Positions 11,957-23,434 of a stretch of 64,000 nucleotides of DNA are shown here, one piece after another. How positions within the stretch are numbered: the stretch's first letter is position 1; the number at the start of each line of letters is the position of its first letter. The translations under genes were made by a program, and so were the position numbers. Location of the stretch: contig NC_081554.1 of the NCBI RefSeq assembly GCF_963082655.1, positions 54,746,498 to 54,810,497 on the forward strand, in the 5' to 3' direction. This DNA is from Stomoxys calcitrans. Lineage: Eukaryota > Arthropoda > Insecta > Diptera > Muscidae. Under the pieces are notes generated by a model that saw only the letters and a program-made list of their open reading frames with translations, did no database searches and was not told the origin of the DNA.

Positions 11957-12670
11957 TATAAAAAAGGGGGCGGACTCTCCCCCTTACCCCAAAAGTGCGA
12001 CCCAAAAATAAAAGTTGGCCGATCGCGACAATATGGGACTCAAATGAAAGGTATTCAGGAGTAGACTACGAATTTCATATTAAAAATTGGGTCCAATTAA
12101 CTGGGGGACGCCCCGACCCTAAAACCTCCTAAAATAGGTTTATTGTACTACAATGACAATATGGGACTCAAATGAAAGGTATTCGGGAGTAGATTAAAAA
12201 TATGGTCAGGAAGGAGGTATAGGCAATATAATTTGTTGATATTGAAATGGGGCGGACCCTCCCCCGTTACCCCAAAATCAAAAGTGAACCGCTAAGGACA
12301 ATTGAAAGTTTTTGGAGAGTAGAATACGATCGAATACGAATACGTCAAAAACTGCCCAAACAAACCTATTGGACATACATATCAATATAGGACTCAAATT
12401 AAAGGTATTTGGGAGTAGACTACGAATATGAACAATGGGGGATCAAGTGATGGATATTTTTGAGTGGAGTGCGTCAATCAAATTTGTGCTCAAGTGTTAG
12501 ATGGGGTGTGGCGCACAACTCTCCTATTGGCGCCCTCCACCAAACAACTGGTCTGTATACACCAATCATTATAATATGGGTTCCAAATGAAAGCTATGCG
12601 GTTTTGGACTGCGAATCTAAAATCTTTATTCTGCTCATATGAGCAAAATAATTTTTGAAGTATGGGGGCC
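11957..12670 (+). mobile_element. Family B element copy
   Basis: Head-proximal block GGCGGACTCTCCCCCTTACC, followed by several units containing CAATATGGGACTCAAATGAA and GGTATTCGGGAGTAGATTA. It continues beyond the inserted MITE (12740-12977) into a degraded SINE. Confidence 0.7.
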
Positions 12671-12739
12671 TACATTATTAATTAAATCACGCAGTGTCCT
12701 GTTAGTTCGTTATGATTGAACTGTTTAGGGATAGATATA

Positions 12740-12977
12740 TTGGGTTGCCCAAAAAGTAATTGCGGATTTTTCATATAGACGGCATTGACAAATTTTTTCA
12801 CTGCTTGTGACTCTGTAATTGCATTCTTTCTTCTGTCAGTTATCAGCTGTTACTTTTAGCTTGCTTTAGAAAAAAAGTGTAAAAAAAGTATATTTGATTA
12901 AAAGTTCATTCTAAGTTTTAATAAAAATGCATTTACTTTCTTTTAAAAAACCCGCAATTACTTTTTGGGCAACCCAA
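12740..12977 (-). mobile_element. Mariner-type MITE (238 bp)
   Basis: TTGGGTTGCCCAAAAAG ends, TA at 12738-12739 and 12978-12979. It splits a family B copy from its SINE module. Confidence 0.9.
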
Positions 12978-13024
12978 TATATCTAGCGGACCACCTCACC
13001 CCTGGGGACACAAATAGATATAGG

Positions 13025-13171
13025 CCGCCATACCCCCAAAACTATGACGTTCAGCGTGATAGGAGGCGTTGCAAACCTTAACGTTAAGATTGCCATCATT
13101 TTTAGCTCATCGATAAAGGGCCTTATTTTTCCAGACAAGTTCAAACGACGTGTTGCTGGACAACACTTGTT
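13025..13171 (-). mobile_element. Degraded SINE remnant at the end of a family B copy
   Basis: Aligned with intact SINEs, recognisable pieces are ATGACGTTCAGCGT (13042-13055) and the stretch 13100-13165, which parallels the body segment 'agctcaatgataa...gttcgaacggcgtgccgc'. It is heavily diverged; identification rests on order and position. Confidence 0.45.
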
Positions 13172-13325
13172 TTCAAAAGTATCGGCAAATCTGTACTTTA
13201 CCACAGAAAATCTTTTTATATTGCAATTTGATTGGATTTAAAAACGACTAAATGATGACTATTTAATAGGTAGTCATATAGTCATTTACATGGCACTCTA
13301 AGCGAACAGCACTAACATTTAGATA

Positions 13326-13394
13326 AGCGCCATCTACTCGCTGTTTTCTATTGGATTCACTTGATCCAATTGAAAACAACAAGTCGGTGGCGCT
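13326..13394. other. 69-nt symmetric hairpin, pre-miRNA-like
   Basis: Left arm 13326-13356 pairs with right arm 13364-13394 around a 7-nt loop. About 26 of 31 positions are complementary, including AGCGCCA with TGGCGCT, TGTTTTC with GAAAACA and ATTGGAT with ATCCAAT. It lies in 330 bp of otherwise unassigned DNA between a family B/SINE remnant and a family A tail. It could be a microRNA precursor or the core of an old MITE; no expression evidence is available here. Confidence 0.45.
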
Positions 13395-13499
13395 AATTTG
13401 GAGAAGCCAACATGAACAGAAAGAGGGCAGAGTGGTCAAAATTGATCATACTGCACTTATCTTTGTTATGACCACCTATCGATCTTTTGAATAAAGAAA

Positions 13500-13573
13500 A
13501 CTAAAATATAGGAATTGCGCTGCGGATTCGGCCAAGATTCGGCCTGGCCGAACTTAGCACGCTTTTACTTGTT
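13500..13573 (+). mobile_element. Family A 3' terminal fragment
   Basis: Contains the terminal palindrome TTCGGCCTGGCCGAA and the end CTTAGCACGCTTTTAC plus TTGTT. Everything upstream is missing. Confidence 0.7.
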
Positions 13574-15149
13574 TGATATAAAAGTGGACCTAATCGGGAC
13601 AATATGGGACTCAAGTAAATGGTATTAGGAAGAAGATTATGAATATGGTCTGGAAGGAGAAATAGACTACAGAATTTGTTGATATCTTAAGGAGGCGGAC
13701 ACTCCCCTTTACCTAAAAGGAGAAATAGGCTATAGAATTTGTTTATATCGTAAGGAGGCTGACCTTCCCCTTTATCCAACAGCACCACCCAAAAATAAAA
13801 GTGGACCAATCGGGACATATGGGACTCAAATGAATGGTATTAAGAAAAATATTATGAATATGGTCTGGAAGGAGAAATAGGCTATAGAATTTGTTGATAT
13901 CGTAAGGAGCGACGGGTCCCCCTTTACCCAAAAGCACTACGCAAAAATAAAAGTGGACCGATCCGGACAATATGGGAATCAAATGAATGGTATTAGGGAG
14001 AAGATTATGAATATGGTCTGGAAGGAGAAATAGGCTATAGAATTTGTTGATATCGTAAGGAGGCGGACCCTCCCCTTTATCCAACAGCACCACCCAAAAA
14101 TAAAAGTGGACCAATCGGGACAATATGGGACTCAAATGAATGGTATTAAGAAAAAGATTATGAATATGGTCTGGAAGGAAAAATAGGCTATAGAATTTGT
14201 TGATATCGTAAGGAGGGGAGGGTCCCCCTTTACCCAAAAGCACCATGGTCTGGAAGGAGAAATAGGCTATAGAATTTGTTGACATCGTAAGGAGGCGGAC
14301 CCTCCCCTTTATCCAAAAGCACTACGCAAAAATAAAAGTGGGCCGATCCGGACAATATGGGAATCAAATGAATGGTATTAGGGAATAGATTAGGAATATG
14401 GTCTGGAAGGAGCAATAGGCTATAGAATTTGTTGATATCGTAAGGGGGTGGACCCTCCCCCTTAGGCCAAAAGCACCACGCAAAAATAAAAGTGAATCGA
14501 TCGGGACAATATGGAACTCAAATGAAAAATATTAGAGAGTAGAGTAAAACTTGATATTAACAATTTGGTCCGCCCCGACCCCAAAACCCCCTTCAATAGA
14601 CTATATGGTACAAATAAAGAGTATAGGGTTTGGAAGTAGATAAACAAATTCTTCGGGTTTCAGGGTACATAGGTCCGCCCCGACCCCAAAACTCCCTTAA
14701 ATAGGCTATATGGTACAAATAAAGAGTATGGTGTTTGGAAGTAGATAAACAAATTGTTCGGGGTTCGGGGTACATAGGGTATTAACATATTTTTCGCGTG
14801 GTGAATTCGATACCTATTTTTAGAGCAAATGGCAGAGTACCCGACCCAACCCCAAAGCGCCCTCCAACCCGTACATATTTATGGACCATGACAATTTTGG
14901 GATTAAATGGAAGATATTTGCGAGTAGAGCACGAATTGACCATCCATATTTGGGCGAAATGTCTGAGGTACCATCCCACCCCTAAAAAGCGCTCCCCGTC
15001 AAATGGATATATAGACCAATCACGACGATATTTTGCTCAAATGAAACAGAACTTATTTACCGACTGTGTTAATATGGGGCACATAGGGCCTACCGAACAT
15101 ACCCACTATAATATTGGAGTCCAAAGAAAGGTATAAGGGAGTAGAGCAA
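13574..15149 (+). mobile_element. Family B element with homogeneous 153-bp units
   Basis: Between 13650 and 14460 the units are nearly identical and spaced 153 bp (for example 13856, 14009 and 14162). Each contains GGCTATAGAATTTGTTGATA, a GGCGGACCCTCCCC block and AAAAATAAAAGTGGAC. Because 153 is a multiple of three, the minus strand stays open through several units, giving a repeat-protein-like ORF (13743-14285) that I regard as fortuitous. Further, more diverged units reach 15149, where a SINE begins. Confidence 0.7.
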
Positions 15150-15430
15150 AAATTTGTCCATTAACATATCACAAAAACACAGGGACAAACTTCTCACATA
15201 TCAATGTTTAAGCTCAATGGTAAAGGACCTCCTTTTTAGGACCTCCGAGTCCCAACGGCGTCCCGCAGCGCAAAACATCCATGGCGAGAAGTTTTTACAT
15301 GACTTCTATGCATTGAATAGTACCTCACATATGTCGCCGACGTTAGGAGGGGACAACCACCACTTAAAATGGTTCCAATTTCCTCGCCAGGATTTGAATC
15401 CACGCGTTTAGCATCATTGGCGGATTTTCT
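15150..15430 (-). mobile_element. tRNA-derived SINE inside family B
   Basis: On the minus strand the head contains CTAAACGCGTGGATTCAAAT and CCTGGCGAGG, followed by the body and the tail at 15160-15220 (TGATATGTGAGAAGTTTG...). About 150 bp of family B tail follow (15431-15590), ending in GCGGAGCGGTCCCGG. Confidence 0.65.
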
Positions 15431-15600
15431 TACCTCTGCGCTTCAATTACATGAATTCGATATCCACATTTGGGGCGAGTTGTCCCCATCTTAAAACTCA
15501 ACGACAACGGGATTTATATGTCGACCATTACAATACAGGGCTCAAAAAAAGGTACAAGAGCGTTCAGGCTCTGCGGAGCGGTCCCGGTTATTTTTTCATA
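15431..15600 (+). mobile_element. Family B 3' tail downstream of the SINE
   Basis: GAATTCGATATCCACATTTG through CTGCGGAGCGGTCCCGG resembles the tail at 3665-3765. It shows that the SINE lies within family B rather than at its end. The terminal CTAG is lost. Confidence 0.55.
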
Positions 15601-15680
15601 AAATTAAAATTTAAAAAAAAAAAAAATTGTAAATTTAAATTTTCATCAAAATTTTAACTGCCTAATCATTTTTATTTATA

Positions 15681-15915
15681 TTGTGTTGCCCAAAAAGTAA
15701 TTGCGGATTTTTAATATAGTCGGCGTTGACAAATTTTTTCACAGCTTGTGACTCTGTAATTGCATTCTTTCTTCTGTCAGTTATCAGCTGTTACTTTTAG
15801 TTTGCTTTAGAAAAAAGTGTAAAAAAAGTATATTTGGTTAAGTTCATTCTAAGTTTTATTAAAAATGCATTTACTTTCTTTTAAAAAATCCGCATTTACT
15901 TTTTGGGCAACCCAA
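15681..15915 (-). mobile_element. Mariner-type MITE (235 bp)
   Basis: Termini are TTGTGTTGCCCAAAAAG (one mismatch) and the reverse complement of TTGGGTTGCCC. TA lies at 15679-15680 and 15916-15917. Confidence 0.88.
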
Positions 15916-16540
15916 TAAATATTGGTTTATAAAATGCGAACGACATGCATGCTTAAAACGCCAACTAATCAATAAAGAAAAATATTGTTCAAGCGTTCAA
16001 CTAACAATAACCATAACAAAAGTTCGCTTATTTGCGTAACCCATAAAATGCAGACAATTGCCACCAAACCCATTTGCCTCCCGTTAGCCATTGGATCGCT
16101 AAAAATGCGCCTATTGGGAAGTAAGTCGAGTAACTACTACCAGTACTCCCAATAAACGTGCGTCAGTCAGCGTCTATGGGAATTATATTTGCCACCACAT
16201 TTAAATGTTTAGCTGCAAAAATAACAACAACAACAAGTCTTGAAAGCTGCGGCATTCAAGGGGAAAGTGTTTTTCATTTCATTTGATTTTGTTGTGTTCT
16301 ACCTTTATTCGCTTGCTTTTTTTCCTCTATACAATAGAGAAAAAACACAATATTTTTATTTGTAATAAAAGTTTTCATTTCCCTCGCATAATTAAAGGAA
16401 ATGTGTTGCAAGAGAACAAATAAATAAATGTGTCATTATATAATAACAACACGCCAATCTAATCAAATGTTAAAAAATTACTTGTTTTCAAAAATTTAAA
16501 CGAGAAAAGGATGCTAGAGTTGTTTAGTTTTAGAAAATAT
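15916..16540. other. Unassigned spacer
   Basis: No supported gene or repeat in about 620 bp of moderately AT-rich, apparently single-copy DNA. I could not recognise a coding exon. Confidence 0.45.
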
Positions 16541-17626
16541 GTGAAATCGATCTAGCCATATCCGTCTGTCCGCTCGCCTGTATGTCCGCCCGCCCGTATA
16601 AGCGACCGTTTGTCTGTATGTATGTCCGTCCGTTTGTATATCCGTCCGTCTGTTTATATGTCTGTCCGTCCGTCTGTATGTCCGGCCGTCTGTATGTCCG
16701 GCCGTCTGTATGTCCGTCCGTCTATATGTCCGTCCGTTTGTATGACCATCCGTCTGTATATCCGGCCCTCAGTCTGTCTGTATGCCCGTCCGTTTACACA
16801 TCTGTCCGTCTGTATGTCCGTCCGTTTGTATGACCGTCCTCCTGTATGTCCGTCCGTCTGTATGTCCGTCCGTCTGTATGTCCGTCCGTCTATATGTCCG
16901 TCCGTTTGTACGACCGTCCGTCTGTATGTCTGTCTGTTTGTATGGCCGTCCGTCCGTCTATATGTCCGTCCGTTTGTATGACCGTCCGCCTGTATGTCCG
17001 TCCGTTTGTATATCCGTCCGTCTGTATGTCCGTCCGTCTGTATATCCGTCCGTCTGTATGTCCGTCCGTCTATATGTCCGTCCGTTTGTACGACCGTCCG
17101 TCTGTATGTCCGTCTGTTTGTATGGCCGTCCGTCTATATGTCCGTCCGTTTGTATGACCGTCCGCCTGTATGTCCGTCCGTCTGTATGTCCGTCCGTCTA
17201 TATGTCCGTCCGTTTGTACGACCGTCCGTTTGTATGACCATCCGTCTGTATATCCGACCCTTAGTCTGTCTGTATGTCCGTATGTTTGTATGGCCGTCCG
17301 TCTGTCTGTATGTCCGTCTGTTTGAATGGCCGTCCGTCTGTCTCTATGTCCGTCCGTCTATATGTGCGTCCTTTTGTCTGTATGTCCGTCTGTCTGTATG
17401 TCCGCCTGTTTACATGTCCGTCCGTTTGTATGCCCGTCCGTCTGTATGTCCGTCTACATAAAATTCCGTCTGTCCGTCCTTTTGTTTGTTTGTCTATCCG
17501 CCTGCCGAAAGCACGACAACTCTAAAATGAGTGCAGCTAACCACTTGAAATTTATCACAAACGCTTCTTATCGATATAGGTCGGTTGGGAATACAATTGG
17601 CCCAAATATTATCTATTTTAAGATAT
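16541..17626 (+). mobile_element. Family A copy carrying the giant GTCY expansion
   Basis: The left flank has the usual lead-in GATCTAGCCATATCCGTC (16550-16567). The right flank has the usual follow-on GAAAGCACGACAACTC (17506-17521) and GATATAGGTCGGTTGGGA (17571-17588). The element head before the TA run is missing. All sequence between is the expanded microsatellite listed next. Confidence 0.75.
16561..17482 (+). repeat. GTCY/GTMTG minisatellite, about 920 bp
   Basis: Imperfect array of short GTCCGTCCGTCTGTATG-type units, often spaced 12 or 16 bp, with variants such as GTTTGTATGACC. In ordinary family A copies this tract is 15-30 bp (for example 49226-49256). All three forward frames are largely open and translate to low-complexity S/V/R/P/C peptides, which are not genes. 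Confidence 0.9.
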
Positions 17627-17770
17627 GCAAATGCAAATTTGCCCATGAACATTCCATTAAGGAACAGGGGCAAACTTCTCACATATCAAGTTTAAGCTCA
17701 ACGATAAGAGGCCTCCTTATTATAGGCGAGTTCGAACAGCGTGCCGCAGTGGGGAGAAGTTTTTACATAG
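17627..17770 (-). mobile_element. SINE 3'-half fragment
   Basis: It matches the tail and mid-body of the full copies (CCCATGAACATTCCATTAAG, CTTCTCACATATCAAG, GTGCCGCAGTGGGGAGAAG). The tRNA-like head is missing, as expected for a 5'-truncated retroposed copy. Confidence 0.75.
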
Positions 17771-17782
17771 CTGCCACACCAT

Positions 17783-18094
17783 TTTTATACCCTACTATGA
17801 AATGAATTTGTTTGTAACACCCGGAAGCAAGATAGAAGAAGAAGATAGATCCATTAATATGTATACCCTTTCTGATTCGATTTAGCTATGTCTGTCTGTC
17901 CGTCTGTCTGTATGTTTGTCTGTCTGTCTGTCCGTCTGTCTGTATGTTTGTCTGTCTGTCTGTCCATGTTAGTTTGTGTACAAAGTACTGGTCGCTAATT
18001 TCATCCGATCATCTTCAAATTCGGCACAATCATTTTCTTGGGCCTAGAAACGAAGCCTATTGAAATTGGAAAAAATTTGTTCAGATTTGGATAT
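17783..18094 (+). mobile_element. Diverged family A copy
   Basis: Starts TATACCCTACTATGAAATGA, then the TA-block equivalent and a GTCTGTCTGTCCGTCTG tract at 17890-17965. The following unit contains AGATTTGGATATAG, into which two MITEs have jumped. It differs in sequence from A1 and A2 and may be a third subfamily. Confidence 0.6.
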
Positions 18095-18095
18095 A

Positions 18096-18238
18096 TTGGG
18101 TTGCCCAAAAAGTAATTGCGGATTTTTTAAAAGAAAGTAAATTCATTTTTATTAAAACTTAGAATGAACTTTTATCAAATATACTTTTTTACACTTTTTT
18201 TCTAAAGCAAGCTAAAAGTAACTTTTTGGGCAACCCAA
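18096..18238 (+). mobile_element. Mariner-type MITE, internally deleted (143 bp)
   Basis: Both ends and TA sites (18094-18095, 18239-18240) are present, but about 95 bp before the right terminus are missing. The deletion joins a GTAA to the CTTTTTGGG terminal region, where short homology exists. Confidence 0.88.
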
Positions 18239-18251
18239 TAGCTTCCATATA

Positions 18252-18472
18252 TTGGGTTGCCCAAAAAGTAATTGCGGATTTTTTAAAAGAAAGTAAATTC
18301 ATTTTTAATAAAACTTAGAATGAACTTTAATCAAATATACTTTTTTACACGTTTTTTTCTAAAGCAAGCTAAAAGTAACAGCTGATAACTGACAGAAGAA
18401 TGCAATTACAGAGTCACAAGCTGTGAAAAAATTTGTCAACGAAAATCCGCAATTACTTTTTGGGCAACCCAA
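18252..18472 (+). mobile_element. Mariner-type MITE (221 bp), 13 bp from the previous one
   Basis: Intact termini, TA at 18250-18251 and 18473-18474. Sixteen or so bases of the interior are missing near 18440. The short sequence between the two MITEs is part of the same family A unit. Confidence 0.9.
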
Positions 18473-18486
18473 TATATGTTTGTCCG

Positions 18487-20901
18487 TTTTTTTTTTTTTC
18501 AATCAATCAACACGCAAGTTATGTCCCCTATACCTGCAGTGCATTGCGTTGGAGAGGATAGGAGGGGGGAACAAGGCAGTAGTGTTAATGGACACTTGCT
18601 TTGTATTTCTGGATGTCGTAAGTAGAGGGAAAACCATCCGCCGGAAGTCGATTCCATATACGAACCGTCCTTGCGAAAAAAGAACATTCTCTTGTTAGTG
18701 CAGGGTCCGATCAGCTGGCCAATCGCTTACAAACCGGTGCGCGCTTCTTGAAAATCTTGTATTTCTGACAAACAACCTCAAGTCAGAAATCAGAAAAATG
18801 ATTTCCGAAGAACACACACCGTGGAAGAATCGAAAGAACAACCCACATTTCGATGATGTTCAAGGGAAACAATAGAGTTGGATACCCTACCATCTCCAAA
18901 CAACACCAACGCCCGCCTCTGGACACGGTCCAGCAGCTCCAAGGATGATTTTGGGGCTCCGGTCCATATATGCGAATTATATTCCATCTTCGGCCTGATG
19001 TACGTAGTGTAGATATTAAGAAGATCAGCGGGAGTGAAATATTTCTTACACCGCTTAAGAAAGCCAAAGCACTTGAATGCTTCCTTCGACACTTCGTATA
19101 CATGTTTTGACCAATGGACATCACATAGAATCTTCATGCCCAGAACATCAAGAGCCTCTGACTGCTTGATACACCCTACACCCTCGATAGATCTTGACGA
19201 TTGTAATGTTTCAGTGAATCGTTTGTGGAACAACAAACAGCACTTCGTTTTGCGTGCATTAAAATCTACTCTGTTCATTCGACCCCAGAAATGGCCAGCA
19301 AATCCTGGCAGAGTGTTACGTCCTCCTGTCTTCAATCTCTCGAAGACTCGGCCTATGATCGAATGAAGATGAATGACAGATGTTGCTGTCATCCGCGAAT
19401 GAGTAGATCGAATTCGAAGTCAGACCCAGTAGATTGCCAATAAAAATAAGAAAAAGAGATGGAGAAAGGACAGAGCCTAGTGGTGCTCCTGCGGTCAATT
19501 TACATACGTCGGATGAGAACCAAACTACAACAACTTTTATAGTGCGATCTCTGAGAAAACTCGATATAAATCCAGCAAAGTTATTATCGACATCAAAAGC
19601 GACAAGCTTTGAAAGGAGAGCACCGTGTCAGACCAAATCAAATGCCTTGGAGATATCCAGAGCCACGACCTTACTCTCACCGAACTGCTGAATGGAGCGA
19701 CTCCAACGTTCAGACAGGAATGCCATCAGTTCACCCGTGGAGCGATTTCTGCGGAGCCCATATTGTCGGTCGCTAAGAAGACCATCACAAGATGGTAATT
19801 GATCATGCTCTCCTTGGAAAGCGCAGAGCATTACGCTATTAATCAGTAATTCGCAGGGTCCGTTGCCTTACCCTTCATTGGGATAGGCTGCACGTACACA
19901 ATCTTCCAACGTACCGGGAAAACACCCGCACGGTTAGCAAGGTTGAAAAGATTGCGTAAAGGACGAGCGAGCGTCCAAAACAAGTGACGATATGCCATCC
20001 GGGCCCGGAGATTTATTTACGTCGAGATCTGCAACAACCCTTTTGACTCCACGTGTTCGAAAATATATCTGAGGCATGGAACGCGCCAGGAAAACACCCG
20101 CACTGTAAGCAAGGTTGAATAGATTGCGTAAAGGACGAGCGATCGTGGAAGAACGCTTGCATAAAGCAAGTGACGATATGCCATCTAGGCCTGGGGATTT
20201 ATTTATGTCGAGATCTGCAAAAACCCTATTGACTCCATGTGTTCGAAAATATATCTGAGGCATGGAACTAGATACGTCTTCAGTAACGGGGAGAGGTTGA
20301 TCGCTTTCCGGCAGGGAAGAATTTGCCGCAAACATGTCAGCCAGCAGGTTAGCCTTATCAATCGGGTCAGTGAATATGTGGTCGTCTTTAATGAGAGTCG
20401 GGATAGCCGATGAGTTGCCCTTCACTCTTTTCACAAACGGCCAAAAACTTTTAATACTTCCCCTTGGAGAAGCAAGAACTTTGGCCCGAAGACGATGTTC
20501 GTGCAGAAACTTTTCGCGTCTAAGTACTGTGTCATACGAAGTTCTTGTCTGTTTGCGCAGTAATTCATTACTGGCATTTTTATTTGAACGCCAATTTCTG
20601 AATGCCTCCTCTTTCAATCTGACGGCATTCCTGCACGCCTGGTTAAACCAACTTTGGTTCTTCGATTTAACCGAATTTATTTTGGTTGGAATAAATAACT
20701 CCATTCCAATAAATAACTCCATTCCAATCAATTCCCTTCTCTATCACACATCTACGTCACAATCAAGTAAGCAAAGCTTCCAATTGAAATTGCGGAAGAA
20801 TTCATTGAGCTCAGATCAACGAGCTATGTCGTACATAAAAATTGTCCGCTTTGGGGCTGTAGATAAAGGGTAGAATACGAAAAAGATGCTGAAATAATGC
20901 A
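18487..20901 (-). pseudogene. N2: non-LTR retrotransposon remnant (RT), minus strand
   Basis: Reading leftwards: 20750-20870 is endonuclease-RT linker. 20290-20730 holds SWFNQACRNAVRLKEEAFRN and a long helical linker. 20130-20290 has the RT start (DINKSPGLDGISS). 19628-19831 has GLRRNRSTGELMAFL and VVALDISKAFDLV. 19316-19498 has GAPLGSVLSPSLFLIF and the catalytic-site variant FADDSN. 18790-19290 covers the thumb with YIRPKMEYNSHIWTGAP. 18500-18690 is the C-terminus. Stops and frameshifts break it. A 172-186 bp direct duplication occurs at 19917-20280. The 13-nt T run at 18487-18499 is the poly(A) tail. A possible 6-bp target duplication TGTCCG lies at 18481-18486 and 20903-20908. Confidence 0.8.
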
Positions 20902-22440
20902 ATGTCCGTCCGTCTATCCGTTTGTCCATCCGTGTCGAAAGCACGCTAACTTTCGAAGGAGTAAAGCTAACCGCTTAAAATTTTGCACAAATACTCCGTA
21001 TTAGTATAGGTCGGTTGGGATTGTAAATGGGCGATATCGGTCCATGTTTTGATATAGCTGCCATATAAACCGCTCTTGGAACTTGACTTCTTGAGCCCCT
21101 AGAGGGCGCTATTCTCATCCGGTTCGGCTAAAATGTTGCAGGGGGTGTTTTGGTATGATTTCCAGCACCTGTGCTGAGTACGGTTCAAATCTGGATATAA
21201 CCTGATGAAGCTGCCATAGAAACCGATCTGGGGTCTAGATTTCTTGCGAATCTAGAGGGCGCAATTCCTATCCAATTTGGCAGAAATTCGGCATGACTTC
21301 TTTCGTTATGATTTCAATAACTGTGCTTAATCCGTCTAAAACTGATATAGATTGGATATAAACCGATCTTGGAACCTGAACTTCTAGAGGGCGCAATTTT
21401 TATCCGATTTGGATAAAATTTTGCATGTAGTGTTTTTTTATAAGTTTCAACAAATGTGCCAAATATGGTTCAAATCTTGACTTCTTGAACCACTAGAGGG
21501 CGCTATTCCCATCCGGTTCGGCTGAATTTGTTGATATAACTGTGCTAAGTATGGTTCAAATAGGTCCATAACCTGATATAGCTGCCATATAAACCGATCT
21601 TGGATCTTGACTTCTTAAGCTTCTACGGGGCGCAATTCTTATCCGATTTGGCAGAAATTTTGTTATGACTTCCAACAAAGGTGTCAAAAATGGTTCAAGT
21701 CGGTTCATAACCTCCCATATAATCCGATCTCGGATCTTGACTTTTTAAGCCACTAGAGGACGCAAATTATTATCCGATTTGGTGGAAATTTTGCATTAAG
21801 TGTTTTATTCTATCTTCTAACAACCGCGGCAAATATGGTTCAAATCGGTTCATAACCTGATATAACTCCCATATATAATCCGATCTTGGATCTTGAGTTC
21901 GTGAGACTCTAGAGGGCGCAACAATAAACCGATTTGGCTGAAATTGTGCACAAAGTGTTTCGGTTTGACAATCAACAACTGCGTCAAGTATGGCCCAAAT
22001 GGGTTCACAACCTGATATAGCTCCTACATAAACCGATCTCCCTATTATACTTCTTGAGCCTTCAGAGGATGCAATTCTTATCCGATTTGGCTGAAATTTT
22101 GCACAGCGACTTCTTGACCTTTAACAATGTAAATGTGGACTGAATCGGTCCATAACCTGATATAGCTACCATACTAACAGATCTCCCAATTTTATTTCTT
22201 GAGCCTCTAAAGGGCGCAATTCGTATACGATTTGGCTGAAACTTTTCTCAACAAATTCCACTTTGGTCCCCAACAGCCAAAGGTTCATAACTTGGTATAG
22301 CTGAAATGGCATAGCATTTCTTATCCATTATCCTTTGTTTGTCTTTACAGAGATATCGGCCAAAGAACTTGACACACGCGATACATGGTGGTGGGTTCCC
22401 AAGATTCGGCCCGGCCGAACTTAGCACGCTTTTACTTTTT
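20902..22440 (+). mobile_element. Family A (A1) long copy
   Basis: A GTCCGTCCGTC tract is followed by GAAAGCACGCTAACTTTCGA and about eight A1 units (CTGATATAGCTGCCATATAA, GAGGGCGCAATTCTTATCCG). It closes with the palindrome TTCGGCCCGGCCGAA at about 22405 and CTTAGCACGCTTTTAC. The element head upstream of the GTCY block is replaced by N2. Confidence 0.78.
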
Positions 22441-23434
22441 TATCCATGCCATGGGCTTCAACAAGGATACGCAACAAATTAAGTGGAAGTTTGTGAAATG
22501 ATTTGTAATGGCATGGAAAATGAGTAGGCAGAGCTTAGAATGATGAAATGAAAAGGAAAATAAAATAAAATAAAAAAAAAACTTTGACGATATCAATGAA
22601 ATACCGGAAAGTTACGTCATTGCAAAACTATTGCGGCGTCAGCGCGCGGCGTGCTTACATTACGCCAGTGTTTTGAAACAGCAAGTTTTTCGCCACATCA
22701 TCAGCATCATCATCATCATTGTTGGCAGTCTGATGAGTGTTGTCACAGTTGTCGCGCTACTTTGTTGGGTAGTTGAAAAGCGTTTTATTTGCTCATTGTG
22801 CCCAGCACAGTGATATACAAAAACTTCTGCGGCTGCGGTTCTTTTGAAAATTTCAAATAAGTTTTCCTACGGCAAAACAAAAACTTTACTCCGATAGCCA
22901 CTCGTTGTCTGGGTGTTATTAATCATCAGTGAGACTACTCAGAGCACAAGCAAATGGGATGATGGTGGTGGTGGTGGTGGCGAAGAATATGTTACAAATT
23001 GAAAATGCTCATAAAAAATAAAGTGATATAAAAAAAGAAAAATTGCATGAAAATATTTTCCAAAAAACAGTTGAAAGTTGCAAGTTTAGAAAACTTTCTT
23101 TTTTGTTATATCACCGGGCGCAAGACGAACAATACTGAGTTGTATTCACAGAGCTAGAATATTCATAACTCAATAAATTTTCTTGGTTTTTTTGTTTGCC
23201 TAGGCCACGTCTCTGTGGTATTTATGACGACAAAGTTTGCTAGTGCTAATAGACCATAAATTTCATGTTATTATACTTTTGTCGTCAAATAAATGAATAT
23301 GGAAATGTTGCTTTATCTACCCCTATCTTCCCCTTGACAAACTTCCCCGACGTCGTCTACAAAATAATCAGCAATTGATTGCCTATAAAAAGGACAAACA
23401 TTGAGGAATAAATTGGAAGGTAGATTCGTAGAAT
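22441..23434. other. Unassigned region with short microsatellites
   Basis: It includes a CATCATCAT run (about 22698-22718) and a GGT run (22962-22980). The 60-aa ORF at 22631-22813 has a hydrophobic stretch but no recognisable family. No gene can be supported. Confidence 0.5.

Noticed and set aside
13743..14285. 180-aa minus-strand ORF with 51-residue repeats (DINKFYSLF...)
   Set aside because: The 153-bp family B unit is a multiple of three and happens to be open on this strand. Elsewhere the same repeat has stops, so no protein is likely.
16582..17461. Long overlapping forward ORFs rich in SVCPSVCMSVRLYVRP
   Set aside because: They are translations of the GTCY minisatellite, open in all three frames because the repeat has no stop codons. 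They are not genes.
22631..22813. 60-aa ORF with a hydrophobic segment, possible membrane peptide
   Set aside because: The hydrophobic run is encoded by the CATCAT microsatellite and there is no other support.
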